A stretch of DNA of 64,000 bases from Psychrobacter glaciei. GTDB lineage: Bacteria > Pseudomonadota > Gammaproteobacteria > Pseudomonadales > Moraxellaceae. The DNA lies in NCBI RefSeq assembly GCF_014652895.1, contig NZ_BMZR01000003.1, positions 394,059 to 458,058 on the forward strand. The letters run 5' to 3'. Within the stretch, counting starts at the first letter, position 1, and every line of letters starts with the position of its first letter. The notes under the pieces were generated by a model. The model was not told the origin of the DNA and searched no databases. It worked only from the letters and a program-made list of their open reading frames with translations. Of this stretch, positions 46,476-56,218 are shown one piece after another. The position numbers and the translations under genes are program-made.

Positions 46476-48179
46476 TTATGAGAAGGTTTGTGGATTGTCT
46501 AGCATATGCTGCTCACGTAGCTTTTGACGCAGTACTTTACCCACATTACTCTTAGGCAGCTCACTCACAAATTCAATATGACGCGGACATTTATAGCCAG
46601 TCAAATTATCTAGCGCAAATTCTTTGATATCGCTTTTGCTAACATTATTGTCGACAGGAACGATATAAATTTTAACCGCTTCGCCTTGATTTTCATCAGG
46701 AATACCAATCACTGCACAATCAATAATGCCATTAAAATCGAGCATGACAGATTCAATTTCATTCGGAAAGACATTAAAGCCTGAGACCAAAATCATGTCT
46801 TTTTTGCGATCTAATAAGGTAATGTAGCCTTTTTCATCCATGCTAATGATATCGCCAGTACGGAAATAACCATCGCTAGTAAAGTCATCGCTGTTGTCTT
46901 TATTAAAGTAACCTGACGTGACATTTGGTCCTTTGATGCACATCTCACCCGCTTGATGTAGTCCCAAACGTTCACCATTGTCGTCCACAACGATGATGTC
47001 GACGCTAGGGACTGGTATACCGATCGTACCGTTGAACTTACGGTCAGTGATGACGTTGGCAGTACCTGCAGCCACACCTTCGGTCATGCCCCAACCTTCA
47101 ACCATTGGACAGCCAGTCACTTCTAACCAGCGTTTAGCCGTTTGCTCGGTAGCAGCCATACCACCAGCTTGCGAAATACGCAACGAGCTAAAATTGAGAT
47201 CTTTGAAGTTTGGTTGATCGAGCAGGCCTTTAAATAGTGTATTAACCGCAGGAAAAATATGGAAGGGTTGTTTTGACAGTGTTTTGACAAAGCCTGGCAT
47301 ATCACGCGGATTTGGTACTAAAATAAAGGTATATCCTGAACGCATACCCAATAGGCTAAGCATAAAAGCAAAAATATGATAGAGCGGCAGGGCCATAACC
47401 ATATTGATATAAACTTCATTGATTTCTGAAGTCACAGGGCGATACCACGCCTCTGACTGTAGCGCTGCTGCTACTACGTTACGCTGCGACAGCACAGCGC
47501 CTTTAGACAGCCCTGTGGTACCACCAGTGTACTGTAAAATAGCCTTTTGCTCTAAAGAGGTCTTTTGTGCTTGAAACGGTAAGTTTCTGCCTTTTTTGAG
47601 AACGTCAGGGAATTTGGTTACCTCGTGTTTAGGGTCGTCAAGCTTGTACTTGGGTACAAGGCGTTTTACTTGACGAATAACCGTATTGACCAAGATACCT
47701 TTAAGACCCATCATATCGCCCATTTTTGAGAGGACAATACGTTTGATGGCTGTCTCATCGATGACTTGCTCAAGTGCTTGGGCAAAGTTATCGACCACAA
47801 ATATAATCTGAGCGCCCGAATCATTCAGTTGATGACGCAGCTCACGACCAGTGTAGAGCGGATTGATAGGTGTGCAAATATAACCTGCGCGCAAAATACC
47901 AATCATCGTTGGCAAGTACTGCGGCACGTTTGGCATCATGAGGGCGACCACGCTGCCTTTGGGAATACCTTGGGCTTGCAACCATGCAGCAACCGCTAGT
48001 GAGGCTTTATCAACGTCTCCATAAGTGTGTGTCACACCCATACAGATAGACATTGGATGCAGACGGAAGCGATCAAAGCATTCCTCATAGAGTTCTATCA
48101 GGTTTTCGTACTGATCAGGATCGATTGTCTTGGGTACGCTTGCAGGATATTGAGCAAGCCAAGGTTTATTCACGGTCAT
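46476..48179 (-). CDS. fadD: Long-chain fatty acid-CoA ligase FadD (copy 1)
   Basis: AMP-forming acyl-CoA synthetase, 567 residues. P-loop LQYTGGTTGLSKGAVLSQRN near residue 217, then GWGMTEGVAAGT, the FACS-type GYFRTGDIISMDEKGYITLLDRKKDMILVSGFNVFPNEIE, and the C-terminal lysine in SELPKSNVGKVLRQKLRE. AAGGA precedes the ATG and a near-consensus promoter lies upstream (48216-48244). The next gene upstream on this strand is a close paralogue, so this pair is a tandem duplication. It converges with the SDR gene of the hydroxyacid-type cluster and could serve it. Confidence 0.95.
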   Translation of the reverse strand: MTVNKPWLAQYPASVPKTIDPDQYENLIELYEECFDRFRLHPMSICMGVTHTYGDVDKASLAVAAWLQAQGIPKGSVVALMMPNVPQYLPTMIGILRAGYICTPINPLYTGRELRHQLNDSGAQIIFVVDNFAQALEQVIDETAIKRIVLSKMGDMMGLKGILVNTVIRQVKRLVPKYKLDDPKHEVTKFPDVLKKGRNLPFQAQKTSLEQKAILQYTGGTTGLSKGAVLSQRNVVAAALQSEAWYRPVTSEINEVYINMVMALPLYHIFAFMLSLLGMRSGYTFILVPNPRDMPGFVKTLSKQPFHIFPAVNTLFKGLLDQPNFKDLNFSSLRISQAGGMAATEQTAKRWLEVTGCPMVEGWGMTEGVAAGTANVITDRKFNGTIGIPVPSVDIIVVDDNGERLGLHQAGEMCIKGPNVTSGYFNKDNSDDFTSDGYFRTGDIISMDEKGYITLLDRKKDMILVSGFNVFPNEIESVMLDFNGIIDCAVIGIPDENQGEAVKIYIVPVDNNVSKSDIKEFALDNLTGYKCPRHIEFVSELPKSNVGKVLRQKLREQHMLDNPQTFS

Positions 48180-48215
48180 ATTTAGCGTCCTTAAATATTA
48201 ATATAAGTTAAGGTC

Positions 48216-48244
48216 TTATAAGAAAGTAGTCACATCCTTGTCAA
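48216..48244 (-). promoter_or_regulatory. Sigma70-type promoter of fadD copy 1
   Basis: On the minus strand TTGACA (48244-48239) and TTATAA (48221-48216) are separated by exactly 17 bp. The expected transcript start near 48209 gives a leader of about 30 bases with AAGGA before ATG 48179. Confidence 0.8.
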
Positions 48245-48835
48245 CAACATAAATCATTGCATGGTAAGCAATGCAGTGCTGAGTGCTATCCTAACTATTA
48301 ACTGACTGCTAACATACGGTGGCCTTTATACAGTTTTGTCCAATCACAAAGAATGATCTGCCTTGTAGATTAAACGGTAAATAAGTACATTTGATGATTA
48401 AAATGTCACTTAAAAAATATCGTCATGCCTCAATAACCCTTGTAAGTCACTTTCAATAAAAACCTTATCAATTAAAACTTTAGAACATTGACTGACATAT
48501 TTTGGCAACACACTAACACAACTACAACTGAATTCGATATTATGATAAGCGTACTTCACAGTCCATATATAAATTTGATAAATGAAGTCATATGTGTTGT
48601 AAATAAAAAAGGATGAGTGGTAGATAAGTTGGGATAAGCTGTTCTATATCGCAGAAAAAATAACTAAGTCTTATTTCTTTATGTCTTGTGCCGTTCTAAA
48701 CGGCAGCGCTCAAGGAGTATGCTTTGAAGTTACTGTTACAATCCGTTGATGTTTTTTCCGAACAGAATCATATCTTGGTGGTTAGGATAATTTGCTCATT
48801 AGAAAAAGTAAGATGTTCAGCAGACTCTAAGTTTA

Positions 48836-48856
48836 GGGTATGTCCTCATTTTGAAT
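48836..48856. repeat. Solitary MITE end (GGGCGTGTC family)
   Basis: GGGTATGTCCTCATTTTGAA preceded by TA matches the terminal repeat of the 170-bp MITEs at most positions, but no partner end or interior is present nearby. The remainder of 48245-48946 shows only a small hairpin (GCCGTT/AACGGC near 48690) and the terminator at 48866. Confidence 0.6.
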
Positions 48857-48865
48857 AGCTGAGAA

Positions 48866-48900
48866 AAAAAGCGCTTCACAATTTATGTGAAGCGCTTTTT
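48866..48900 (-). terminator. Rho-independent terminator for fadD copy 2
   Basis: AGCGCTTCACA (48870-48880) pairs perfectly with TGTGAAGCGCT (48886-48896), with A-run before and T-run after. Read on the minus strand it follows the stop of fadD copy 2 at 48947. Confidence 0.92.
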
Positions 48901-48946
48901 ATGTCTAGATTTATGTGACTGCTATATGTAAATCTATTCAGCTTGT

Positions 48947-50644
48947 TTATGACTGAGGATGATCTGCATCATGCCTTTCACGCAATTTTTGACGCAATAC
49001 TTTACCGACGTTACTCTTTGGTAGTTCGCTGACAAATTCGATATGACGTGGACATTTATAGCCGGTCAAATTATCCAGTGCAAACTCTTTGATGACACTT
49101 TTGGTGACGTTGTTATCCTCTGGCACGATATAAATTTTAACCGCTTCGCCCTGATGTTCGTCAGGAATACCAATGACTGCACAATCAATAATACCGTCAC
49201 ACTCGAGCATCACAGACTCAATCTCATTCGGATATACGTTAAAGCCTGAGACCAAAATCATATCCTTTTTACGATCTAATAAGGTGATATAGCCTTTTTC
49301 ATCCATGCTGACGATATCACCAGTACGGAAATAACCATCGCTAGTAAAGTCATCACTACTGTCTCTGTTGAGATAACCTGATGTTGTGTTAGGACCTTTG
49401 ACACACATCTCGCCAGCTTGGTTCAGACCCACACGATTGCCATCGTCATCGATCATAATGACATCGACACTCGGAAGTGGTAAGCCGATAGTGCCGTTAA
49501 AATTGCGGTCAGTTACTAAGTTATTAGTACCTACTGCCACACCTTCAGTCATACCCCAGCCTTCAATCATTGGACAACCCGTGACCTCCAACCAACGTGC
49601 GGCTGTTTGCGGAGTGGCTGCCATACCACCTGCCTGTGAGAGGTGCAGGGTGCTAAAATCTAAATTTTTAAAGTTTGGATTATCAAGCAATCCTTTAAAT
49701 AAAGTATTAACGGCAGGGAATATATGGAACGGCTGTTTTGATAAGGTTTTGATAAAACCTGGTATATCTCGCGGGTTAGGTATCAAGATAAAAGTGTGGC
49801 CCGAGCGCATGCCTAACATACTAAGCATAGAGGCAAAAATATGATATAGCGGTAAAGCCATAACCAGATTGATGTATACCTCGTTAATTTCTGAGGTAAT
49901 AGGGCGGAACCACGCTTCAGACTGCATAGCAGCGGCTACAATATTACGCTGAGTTAAAATGGTTCCCTTAGACAGACCCGTTGTACCACCGGTATATTGT
50001 AAAAAGGCCGTTTTATCCAAAGACAGTTTCGGCTTTTGGAATGGCAGGTTTCTACCTTTTTTAAGGACGTCAGGAAACTTGGTTATCTCATGCTTAGGAT
50101 CATCAAGCTTGTATTTAGGTACGAGACGTTTTACCTGACGAATGATGGTATTCACTAAGATACCTTTGAGACCCATCATATCGCCCATTTTTGAGAGGAC
50201 AATACGCTTAATATTGGTCTCGTCGATGACTTGCTCAAGCGCTTGGGCAAAGTTATCAACCACAAAAATAACCTTAGCGCCTGAGTCATTTAATTGATGG
50301 CGCAGCTCACGACCCGTATAGAGTGGATTGACAGGCGTACAGGCGTAACCGGCACGCAAGATACCAATCATCGTCGGCAAATATTGCGGGACGTTTGGCA
50401 TCATCAGTGCAACCACCGTGCCTTGAGGTAAGTCCTGAGCTTGTAACCATGCAGCAACGGCTAGTGACGCCTTATCAATGTCATCGTACGTATGAGTAAC
50501 GCCCATACAGATACTCATTGGATGCATGCGGAAGCGATCAAAGCATTCTTCGTATAGCTCTACTATGCTGTTATATTTATCTGGGTCGATCGACTTCGGT
50601 ACGCCTGCCGGATATTGGGCAAGCCAAGGTTTATTTAACGTCAT
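48947..50644 (-). CDS. fadD: Long-chain fatty acid-CoA ligase FadD (copy 2)
   Basis: 565-residue AMP-forming ligase, closely matching copy 1 throughout (for example LQYTGGTTGLSKGTILTQRN, GWGMTEGVAVGT, GYFRTGDIVSMDEKGYITLLDRKKD). All active motifs are intact, so it is not a pseudogene. Similarity extends about 100 bp upstream, but the copy-1 promoter is degraded here: TTGATG and TCACTA in place of TTGACA and TTATAA. Chain-length preference or regulation may therefore differ. The gap 50645-51202 otherwise holds only a repeat end at 51091-51120. Confidence 0.95.
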   Translation of the reverse strand: MTLNKPWLAQYPAGVPKSIDPDKYNSIVELYEECFDRFRMHPMSICMGVTHTYDDIDKASLAVAAWLQAQDLPQGTVVALMMPNVPQYLPTMIGILRAGYACTPVNPLYTGRELRHQLNDSGAKVIFVVDNFAQALEQVIDETNIKRIVLSKMGDMMGLKGILVNTIIRQVKRLVPKYKLDDPKHEITKFPDVLKKGRNLPFQKPKLSLDKTAFLQYTGGTTGLSKGTILTQRNIVAAAMQSEAWFRPITSEINEVYINLVMALPLYHIFASMLSMLGMRSGHTFILIPNPRDIPGFIKTLSKQPFHIFPAVNTLFKGLLDNPNFKNLDFSTLHLSQAGGMAATPQTAARWLEVTGCPMIEGWGMTEGVAVGTNNLVTDRNFNGTIGLPLPSVDVIMIDDDGNRVGLNQAGEMCVKGPNTTSGYLNRDSSDDFTSDGYFRTGDIVSMDEKGYITLLDRKKDMILVSGFNVYPNEIESVMLECDGIIDCAVIGIPDEHQGEAVKIYIVPEDNNVTKSVIKEFALDNLTGYKCPRHIEFVSELPKSNVGKVLRQKLRERHDADHPQS

Positions 50645-51090
50645 AGTCAGCGTCCTTGCGAGTTAATATAGGTTAAAGTTTAGTGAGAAAGCAGTCATAT
50701 CCGCATCAACAAAATAAATCAGTGCTGACGTGGACTGGTGTCCGCTAAGAGCGATAACATCCTTATTTATCAACTGGTTGGTAAAATTTTTCGCTATTAT
50801 ATGGTTCTACTTAATTATTTTTAGGGTAAATAATTAACTGAGATGAAAAAATGGCTGAGTAACAAAAACAGTATTTATTCCGAATATTTTTAATCTGTTA
50901 TTTACAACCAAAGTATCAAAAGAACGATATATTTAAACAATACATTAGCATGAATATGGTTTAAAACAATACCAGTATGTGATACTGAGTAGTACATAAA
51001 ATATACTAAGAGATACAGTTGATATGTGATGTAGGAGAAACAAGTCTAATTATGATGAGGTTGATAATCTATCAAAGCGCTATTTCAAAA

Positions 51091-51120
51091 CTATAGCCGA
51101 CTTTCAATAAAATAGATACG
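51091..51120. repeat. Fragment of the ~108-bp repeat
   Basis: CTATAGCCGACTTTCAATAA then AATAGATAC resembles one end of the repeat at 13807-13914 (CTATAGTCGGTTCAATATAA then TTAGATAC on its minus strand). No second end is visible. It is probably a degraded copy, in the gap between fadD copy 2 and fetB. Confidence 0.55.
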
Positions 51121-51202
51121 TCAATAAACATGTGTCACTAAAATTGAGGCTATGAAAATTTGTCACAGTCCACTGTATCAATTCTAAAGTCAGCCGCTTG
51201 TA

Positions 51203-51994
51203 TTACGGTGAAAGGAACTGCTCATTTTTATTAAAAAAACGCCGATAAATAAGCAACGCGCTAATAGTGCATCCTAAAGTGCTGCTAACACAGATTAAAA
51301 ACATCGTGACAATTTGATAGCGTACCGCTTGAGTAGGATCTGCACCCGCCAGTATTTGCCCTGTCATCATCCCTGGTAAGCTGACAATACCAACTACCAG
51401 CATAGAGTTCAGCGTTGGGGTCATACCATTGATGATGGCCGCTCGTATCTGCTCATGCACGGCTTCAAAGGGCCTGGCAGAGAGGCTGAGCATCATTTCA
51501 ATACGTCCTTGCTGCTCATGAAAAGCTTCAATCAACTGATTGCTGGTCAATGAGATGGCGGTTAAAGAGTTGCCTAGTATTAAGCCCAATATAGGGATGA
51601 CAAATTGCGGCGTATACCACGGCTGCACTCTTAATATCACAAAGATGGCGATACTGGTGACCAATACGGCTGATAGGCTGACAGCGAGGAGGGTATCGAT
51701 GAATAAACCTTTGTAGCTGCGTTTGACACGATTTTTGGCTGCACCTCCTGCAATCAAGGTCATGATAGTCAGTATGAGGAGGACTTCATACCATTGCTCA
51801 CGAGCAAAAATCCATGCCAGAATCAAACCGATAAAGCTCAGCTGAACTATAGTACGAACAGCCGCCGTTAATAGTGTTTTGGTTAATGTTAAGCGTAGTC
51901 GCCATGACAGGATAAGGACGATAATAATTAAGCTGCTGGCAAGCGCAATATCACCGTAAGTGAGGAATATTTGCATATCATCCGTACTGCTCAT
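51203..51994 (-). CDS. fetB: FetB-type ABC transporter permease (UPF0014)
   Basis: 263 residues, all membrane helices except short loops. LRLTLTKTLLTAAVRTIVQLSFIGLIL is the first block of the UPF0014 family. SARPFEAVHEQIRAAIINGMTPTLNSMLVVGIVSLPGMMTGQILAGADPTQAVRYQIV is the conserved central region (quoted in part by position: residues 167-220). E. coli FetAB is implicated in iron export and oxidative-stress resistance. The permease lies 77 bp downstream of its ATPase. Confidence 0.88.
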   Translation of the reverse strand: MSSTDDMQIFLTYGDIALASSLIIIVLILSWRLRLTLTKTLLTAAVRTIVQLSFIGLILAWIFAREQWYEVLLILTIMTLIAGGAAKNRVKRSYKGLFIDTLLAVSLSAVLVTSIAIFVILRVQPWYTPQFVIPILGLILGNSLTAISLTSNQLIEAFHEQQGRIEMMLSLSARPFEAVHEQIRAAIINGMTPTLNSMLVVGIVSLPGMMTGQILAGADPTQAVRYQIVTMFLICVSSTLGCTISALLIYRRFFNKNEQFLSP

Positions 51995-52071
51995 AGCTGC
52001 TCATTATTAATGTCGTTAAGGTGAGGGAAATAAGTATTAGGGGCAGTCACGATTAAAAGTCGATTATGAGA

Positions 52072-52914
52072 TTAGCGCATTTTGGTTAATACGCCTGCCT
52101 GCATGTGCCAATGCCTGTCGGCTAATGGCATGATATCTTGTGTATCATGAGTCACCCATAATATGGTGCGCTGTGCATCGCTGCGCAACCAGTTAACCAG
52201 TAGATTCACTAGCTGGGTTGAGGTATCGATGTCTAAAGCCGCTGTAGGCTCATCTAATAACAATACCTGTGGGTTTAGTTGCAAAAGACGTAAAGTATTG
52301 ACCAGTTGGCGCTCGCCACCAGAGAGATGACTTGCCTCTTGTTGTAAAAACTCAGCACTGCGCTCTAGCTGAACAAGCTGAGCGATATGCCAGTCGATAT
52401 CAAATTCAAGATGTTGATGCGCTTGTAGGCGATAGGGCATCTGTAAGTTTTCAAGCACACGGCCTTCTAGCAGCTGTGGGTTTTGAGCCAGTAGGGCGAT
52501 GCGTGTGCGCCACTGGGTCGGCGGCGTATTATGAATGCTTTTATAAATATCGCTATTTGATGCATCGTGACTGCGCAAACAAATCTCACCGCTGCTCATC
52601 GGTAATAATCCTGCAAGCACACGTAGCAGTAAAGACTTGCCACTGCCAGAAGCGCCTGTCAAAACGGTTATTTGCCCTGCTAACAGTGTACCGCTAATGT
52701 CATTTATCAACACCTTTTTATGCGTCGGCAACCTCTGATCGGGGGTCGAGATTTTTTTAAACTTGGTCGTCCATTTATCGTAGATGGCAGACACGCTATG
52801 GATTTGCGTTTTAACTGTACGTCGTTGATCACTAGTGTTGATTGGCGGGATACGTTTGCTATGTACCCAGAGGTGTTCAAATTCAACGATAGGCGTGTCA
52901 GTATCAAGGCTCAT
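52072..52914 (-). CDS. fetA: FetA-type ABC transporter ATP-binding protein
   Basis: 280-residue ATPase. Walker A LTGASGSGKSLLLR (Gly87 to Lys93), Q-loop LLAQNPQLLEG, signature LSGGERQ and Walker B VLLLDEPTAALD are intact. It pairs with the FetB-type permease downstream. It is about 50 residues longer than E. coli FetA; the excess is an insertion around residues 19-67, rich in polar and charged residues, before the core beta strand. Confidence 0.88.
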   Translation of the reverse strand: MSLDTDTPIVEFEHLWVHSKRIPPINTSDQRRTVKTQIHSVSAIYDKWTTKFKKISTPDQRLPTHKKVLINDISGTLLAGQITVLTGASGSGKSLLLRVLAGLLPMSSGEICLRSHDASNSDIYKSIHNTPPTQWRTRIALLAQNPQLLEGRVLENLQMPYRLQAHQHLEFDIDWHIAQLVQLERSAEFLQQEASHLSGGERQLVNTLRLLQLNPQVLLLDEPTAALDIDTSTQLVNLLVNWLRSDAQRTILWVTHDTQDIMPLADRHWHMQAGVLTKMR

Positions 52915-52923
52915 AGGTCAGAA

Positions 52924-53520
52924 TCATTGTGCATTTATAGGCTGATTAATCGCTTCTTGTAAAGCATCACGTAGCTTTTTTGGGACACGAATCGGTCGCA
53001 TGGGCGAGGCGCTAGCCACGGTAGTATCCGACTCATCATGAGACACAGGCTCTGTCCTGACTTGATTTTGCACACAAGCGATGACGATTTTGGTGCTACT
53101 CAATAAACTGTTTTTAGCGTTGATATTGTCATTCGTATGATCGGTAGAGGAGCTGTCTGAGACATGACGATGAATGCTCTGGTAAAAAATAATGCTGGCA
53201 GGTTTTAATTCGACTTTATCGATACGTACATTGATGATTTCGTCTAAAAGAATGGCTCTTTTGTATTGCAAGTCTGCTTGACTCACGACAAAATGCTGTA
53301 CTTGACCGTCATCGGTCTGTAAGAAATACCCATTTAAACCCAGTTGACCAAACCAGTCACGGCGGCAGTTTTCAAAAAACACCAAGTGATTGGCATGGTA
53401 GACTATACCGCCAGCGTCTGTATGATTAATATAGACATTGTAGTCTTTGGCAAATAATGGTGTAGTTTCATTTGCTGCCGTTGATAAGGCGTTGGTAGTT
53501 TTGCTAATAGTGGTTGTCAT
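52924..53520 (-). CDS. YbgC-like acyl-CoA thioesterase
   Basis: Hotdog-fold thioesterase of 198 residues. The YbgC/4HBT active motif is visible: YNVYINHTDAGGIVYHANHLVFFENCRRDW with the catalytic Asp, then FVVSQADLQYKRAILLDEIINV. ATG 53520 is chosen; the in-frame TTG upstream is less likely. Residues around 125-150 contain a polar Ser/Asp/Asn-rich insertion (SSSTDHTNDNINAKN) between strands. No tol-pal genes are nearby. Substrate unknown. Confidence 0.85.
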   Translation of the reverse strand: MTTTISKTTNALSTAANETTPLFAKDYNVYINHTDAGGIVYHANHLVFFENCRRDWFGQLGLNGYFLQTDDGQVQHFVVSQADLQYKRAILLDEIINVRIDKVELKPASIIFYQSIHRHVSDSSSTDHTNDNINAKNSLLSSTKIVIACVQNQVRTEPVSHDESDTTVASASPMRPIRVPKKLRDALQEAINQPINAQ

Positions 53521-53741
53521 AACAATGCTCAATAATTATTTTAATAAGTGTTCCGTGATAGCCATGATTCGATACACAAGATTTGATAGCAATCATACGA
53601 ATAACAACTACTCTAGCGTAAGATATCAGGGCGCGCAACAGCTAGGTCAGTCTGCCTCTGTTATGATAGTGTTTTATGTATGGTCACATCCCAGATCTGT
53701 ATATTAGCACCGTATTTTCATCAATTAGTATAGGATAATTT

Positions 53742-54566
53742 ATGACCCGTTTTGTCAGTTTTAATATCAATGGTATTCGTGCTCGTCAACATCAGCTGGA
53801 GGCGGTACGTGAGGTAATCGATCCTGATGTGATGGGTCTACAAGAAACCAAGGTACATGATGAGCAGTTTCCACTAGAAAACATAGAAAGCCTTGGTTAT
53901 CACGTAGAGTATTTTGGGCAAAAAGCCCATTATGGCGTGGCACTCTTGTCCAAGGTTGCGCCAATATTTGTACAAAAAGGTTTTCCTGGCGAAGATGTCG
54001 AGGCGCAGAAGCGTTTTATTCATGCACGATATGAGTTTGACGGTCGTGAAATCGACGTACTCAATGGTTATTTTCCACAAGGAGAAAGCCAAGATCATCC
54101 GACCAAATTTCCCATGAAGCGTGCTTATTATGCAGATTTGATGGCTTATATTGATGCTTTAAAGGCGGAAGGGCGCTCGCTCATTATCATGGGTGATATG
54201 AATATCGCCCCAGAAGATATCGACATTGGGATTGGCGAAGTCAATGCAAAGCGCTGGCTTAAGAATAGAAAAACCTCATTTCTACCAGAAGAGCGCGAAT
54301 GGTATGCAGCCCTGATGTCACGCGAGCTGACTGACACATACCGTCTGTACTATCCAGAGAGTACAGAGTTATACAGCTGGTTTGATTATCGCAGTCGTGG
54401 TTTTAACGACGAGCCTAAGCGCGGTCTACGTATCGACCATATCTTGTGCACCTCAGACTTAGTCGATGACTGCGTCGATGCTGGTATCAGCTATGAGCTA
54501 CGTGCCATGGAAAAACCGTCTGACCATGCACCGATTTGGTCGGCATTTAACTTAAGCAAACCCTAA
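53742..54566 (+). CDS. xthA: Exodeoxyribonuclease III (ExoA/XthA family)
   Basis: AP endonuclease and 3'-5' exonuclease for base-excision repair. 274 residues. VSFNINGIRARQHQLEAV, LQETKVHDEQFP (metal-binding Glu), YHVEYFGQKAHYGVALLSK, IIMGDMNIAPEDIDIG, GLRIDHILCT and the terminal SDHAPIWSAF give the full catalytic set. It is divergent from the thioesterase gene and 47 bp upstream of argJ. Confidence 0.95.
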   Translation: MTRFVSFNINGIRARQHQLEAVREVIDPDVMGLQETKVHDEQFPLENIESLGYHVEYFGQKAHYGVALLSKVAPIFVQKGFPGEDVEAQKRFIHARYEFDGREIDVLNGYFPQGESQDHPTKFPMKRAYYADLMAYIDALKAEGRSLIIMGDMNIAPEDIDIGIGEVNAKRWLKNRKTSFLPEEREWYAALMSRELTDTYRLYYPESTELYSWFDYRSRGFNDEPKRGLRIDHILCTSDLVDDCVDAGISYELRAMEKPSDHAPIWSAFNLSKP

Positions 54567-54613
54567 TAGTATTCTGTTTATAACTATGAAAATTGAAAAA
54601 TAAGGATGTCTCT

Positions 54614-55837
54614 ATGGCTGTTGGAAATATTGCAGTACCGAATACTATTTACCCAATTGACGGTATCAAGTTAAGTGCTACTGCCGCAGGCGTACGCTAC
54701 AAAGATCGTGATGATTTGGTCGTGATTGAGATTGCTGAGAACGCAACCAGTGCGGTCGTCACCACTAAAAATACCTTTTGTGCCGCGCCAGTGCGAGTAT
54801 TACGTGAGCATTTTGCTAAGGCTAGCCCACGTTATTTGGTCACCAATACTGGCAATGCCAATGCAGGGACGGGCGCTGATGGCAAGCGCCGCGCTGTTGA
54901 TATCTGTACAGCGCTGGCTAGTAAAGCTGGCGTGGCTGTCAGTTCTGTATTGCCGTTTTCTACTGGAGTGATTGGTGAGCCATTAAACAGCGAGGCGGTC
55001 ATCGCTGGTTTAGATGAGGCACTTGCCAGTTTAGCTGCTGATAATTGGCTGGCGGCGGCGAATGGTATTCGCACCACAGATACGATTCCTAAGCTTGCTA
55101 GTCAAAAAATCGACGTGGCGGGTGTCAGCTATCATATTACGGGCATGTCAAAAGGCTCAGGTATGATACGACCAAATATGGCGACTATGCTGGGCTATGT
55201 GGCAACAGATGCCAACATTGCTGCTGACTTATTACAAGAGATGTTGAGCGCCATCAATGAGCAGTCTTTTAACCGCATCACCGTCGATGGTGATACGTCG
55301 ACCAACGACTGTTGTGTGTTGATCGCCACAGGTAGAGCTAGCTCAAATATTATCGACAGCTCAGAACATCCACATTATCAGCCTGTTTTTGAGGCATTAA
55401 CCGAAGTATTTGTTCGTCTGGCACAATTAATCGTGCGTGATGGGGAAGGCGCTACCAAGTTTATGACTGTCAAAGTCACTGGCGGTAAGATGACGCAAGA
55501 ATGCTGCGATGTGGCATACGCGGTTGCACATTCACCACTAGTCAAAACCGCATTCTTCGCCAGTGATGCCAACTGGGGTCGTATCCTCGCTGCAGTAGGT
55601 TATGCGGGTATCGAAGATTTAGATACCGAGCAAGTCGATGTCTATCTAGATGAAGTCATGATTTGCCAAAATGGTGGTGTTGCGCCTAGCTATACGGAAG
55701 CGGCGGGCAAAACGGTCATGAGCCGTCCTGAAATTACCATTCATATTGATTTGGCACGTGGCGACGCTAGTGATACCGTTTATACCTGCGATTTGTCTTA
55801 CGATTACGTCAAGATAAATGCCGATTATCGTAGCTAA
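54614..55837 (+). CDS. argJ: Bifunctional ornithine acetyltransferase/N-acetylglutamate synthase ArgJ
   Basis: Arginine synthesis: transfers the acetyl group from N-acetylornithine to glutamate. 407 residues. The autoproteolysis site is present in RPNMATMLGYVATDA, with Thr191 becoming the N-terminal nucleophile of the beta chain. TGNANAGTG, STGVIGEPL, DGDTSTNDCC and VRDGEGATKF match the family. ATG 54614 has AAGGA nine bases upstream; the upstream in-frame TTG precedes it. A terminator follows. Confidence 0.97.
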   Translation: MAVGNIAVPNTIYPIDGIKLSATAAGVRYKDRDDLVVIEIAENATSAVVTTKNTFCAAPVRVLREHFAKASPRYLVTNTGNANAGTGADGKRRAVDICTALASKAGVAVSSVLPFSTGVIGEPLNSEAVIAGLDEALASLAADNWLAAANGIRTTDTIPKLASQKIDVAGVSYHITGMSKGSGMIRPNMATMLGYVATDANIAADLLQEMLSAINEQSFNRITVDGDTSTNDCCVLIATGRASSNIIDSSEHPHYQPVFEALTEVFVRLAQLIVRDGEGATKFMTVKVTGGKMTQECCDVAYAVAHSPLVKTAFFASDANWGRILAAVGYAGIEDLDTEQVDVYLDEVMICQNGGVAPSYTEAAGKTVMSRPEITIHIDLARGDASDTVYTCDLSYDYVKINADYRS

Positions 55838-55891
55838 TTATCGAAATGGACGTTAATTATGGCGTCCTCTTAATCTGAACGAAAGCGATTA

Positions 55892-55928
55892 AATGGTCGG
55901 AGTAATGATTACTTCGGCCATTTTTTTT
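55892..55928 (+). terminator. Rho-independent terminator after argJ
   Basis: AATGGTCGGAGTAAT pairs with ATTACTTCGGCCATT (two G-T/mismatch positions) and is followed by a run of T residues. The remaining gap to 56218 shows only a short hairpin near 56030 (GTCGC/GCGAC). Confidence 0.88.
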
Positions 55929-56218
55929 GCAATGTCAAATATATATTGGATTGGTCTGCTTTTTAATACGTTTGACTAACATGAGTTGCAAAAGCTGACG
56001 TTACTTTACAAACCAGTCATAGAGGATAAGTCGCTTTGCGACATATACTAGTCTCAGTAAACAATAGACGATACTGCTGAGAAATTATCAGCTTTGTTTG
56101 GTTGTCTAAATTGACTTTGCCAGTATGGTCACAAATGCCTTACGTTTTGAGCGTCTATAAATGATTAAAACGAGTTCAAACGGGCAATAATGAATATTAC
56201 TTAACTGAGGATTGAATA

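Noticed and set aside
48724..48858. Short plus-strand frame from a TTG after CAAGGAG, about 44 codons
   Set aside because: It runs through a MITE end and has no recognisable sequence; the preceding ATG is followed at once by a stop.
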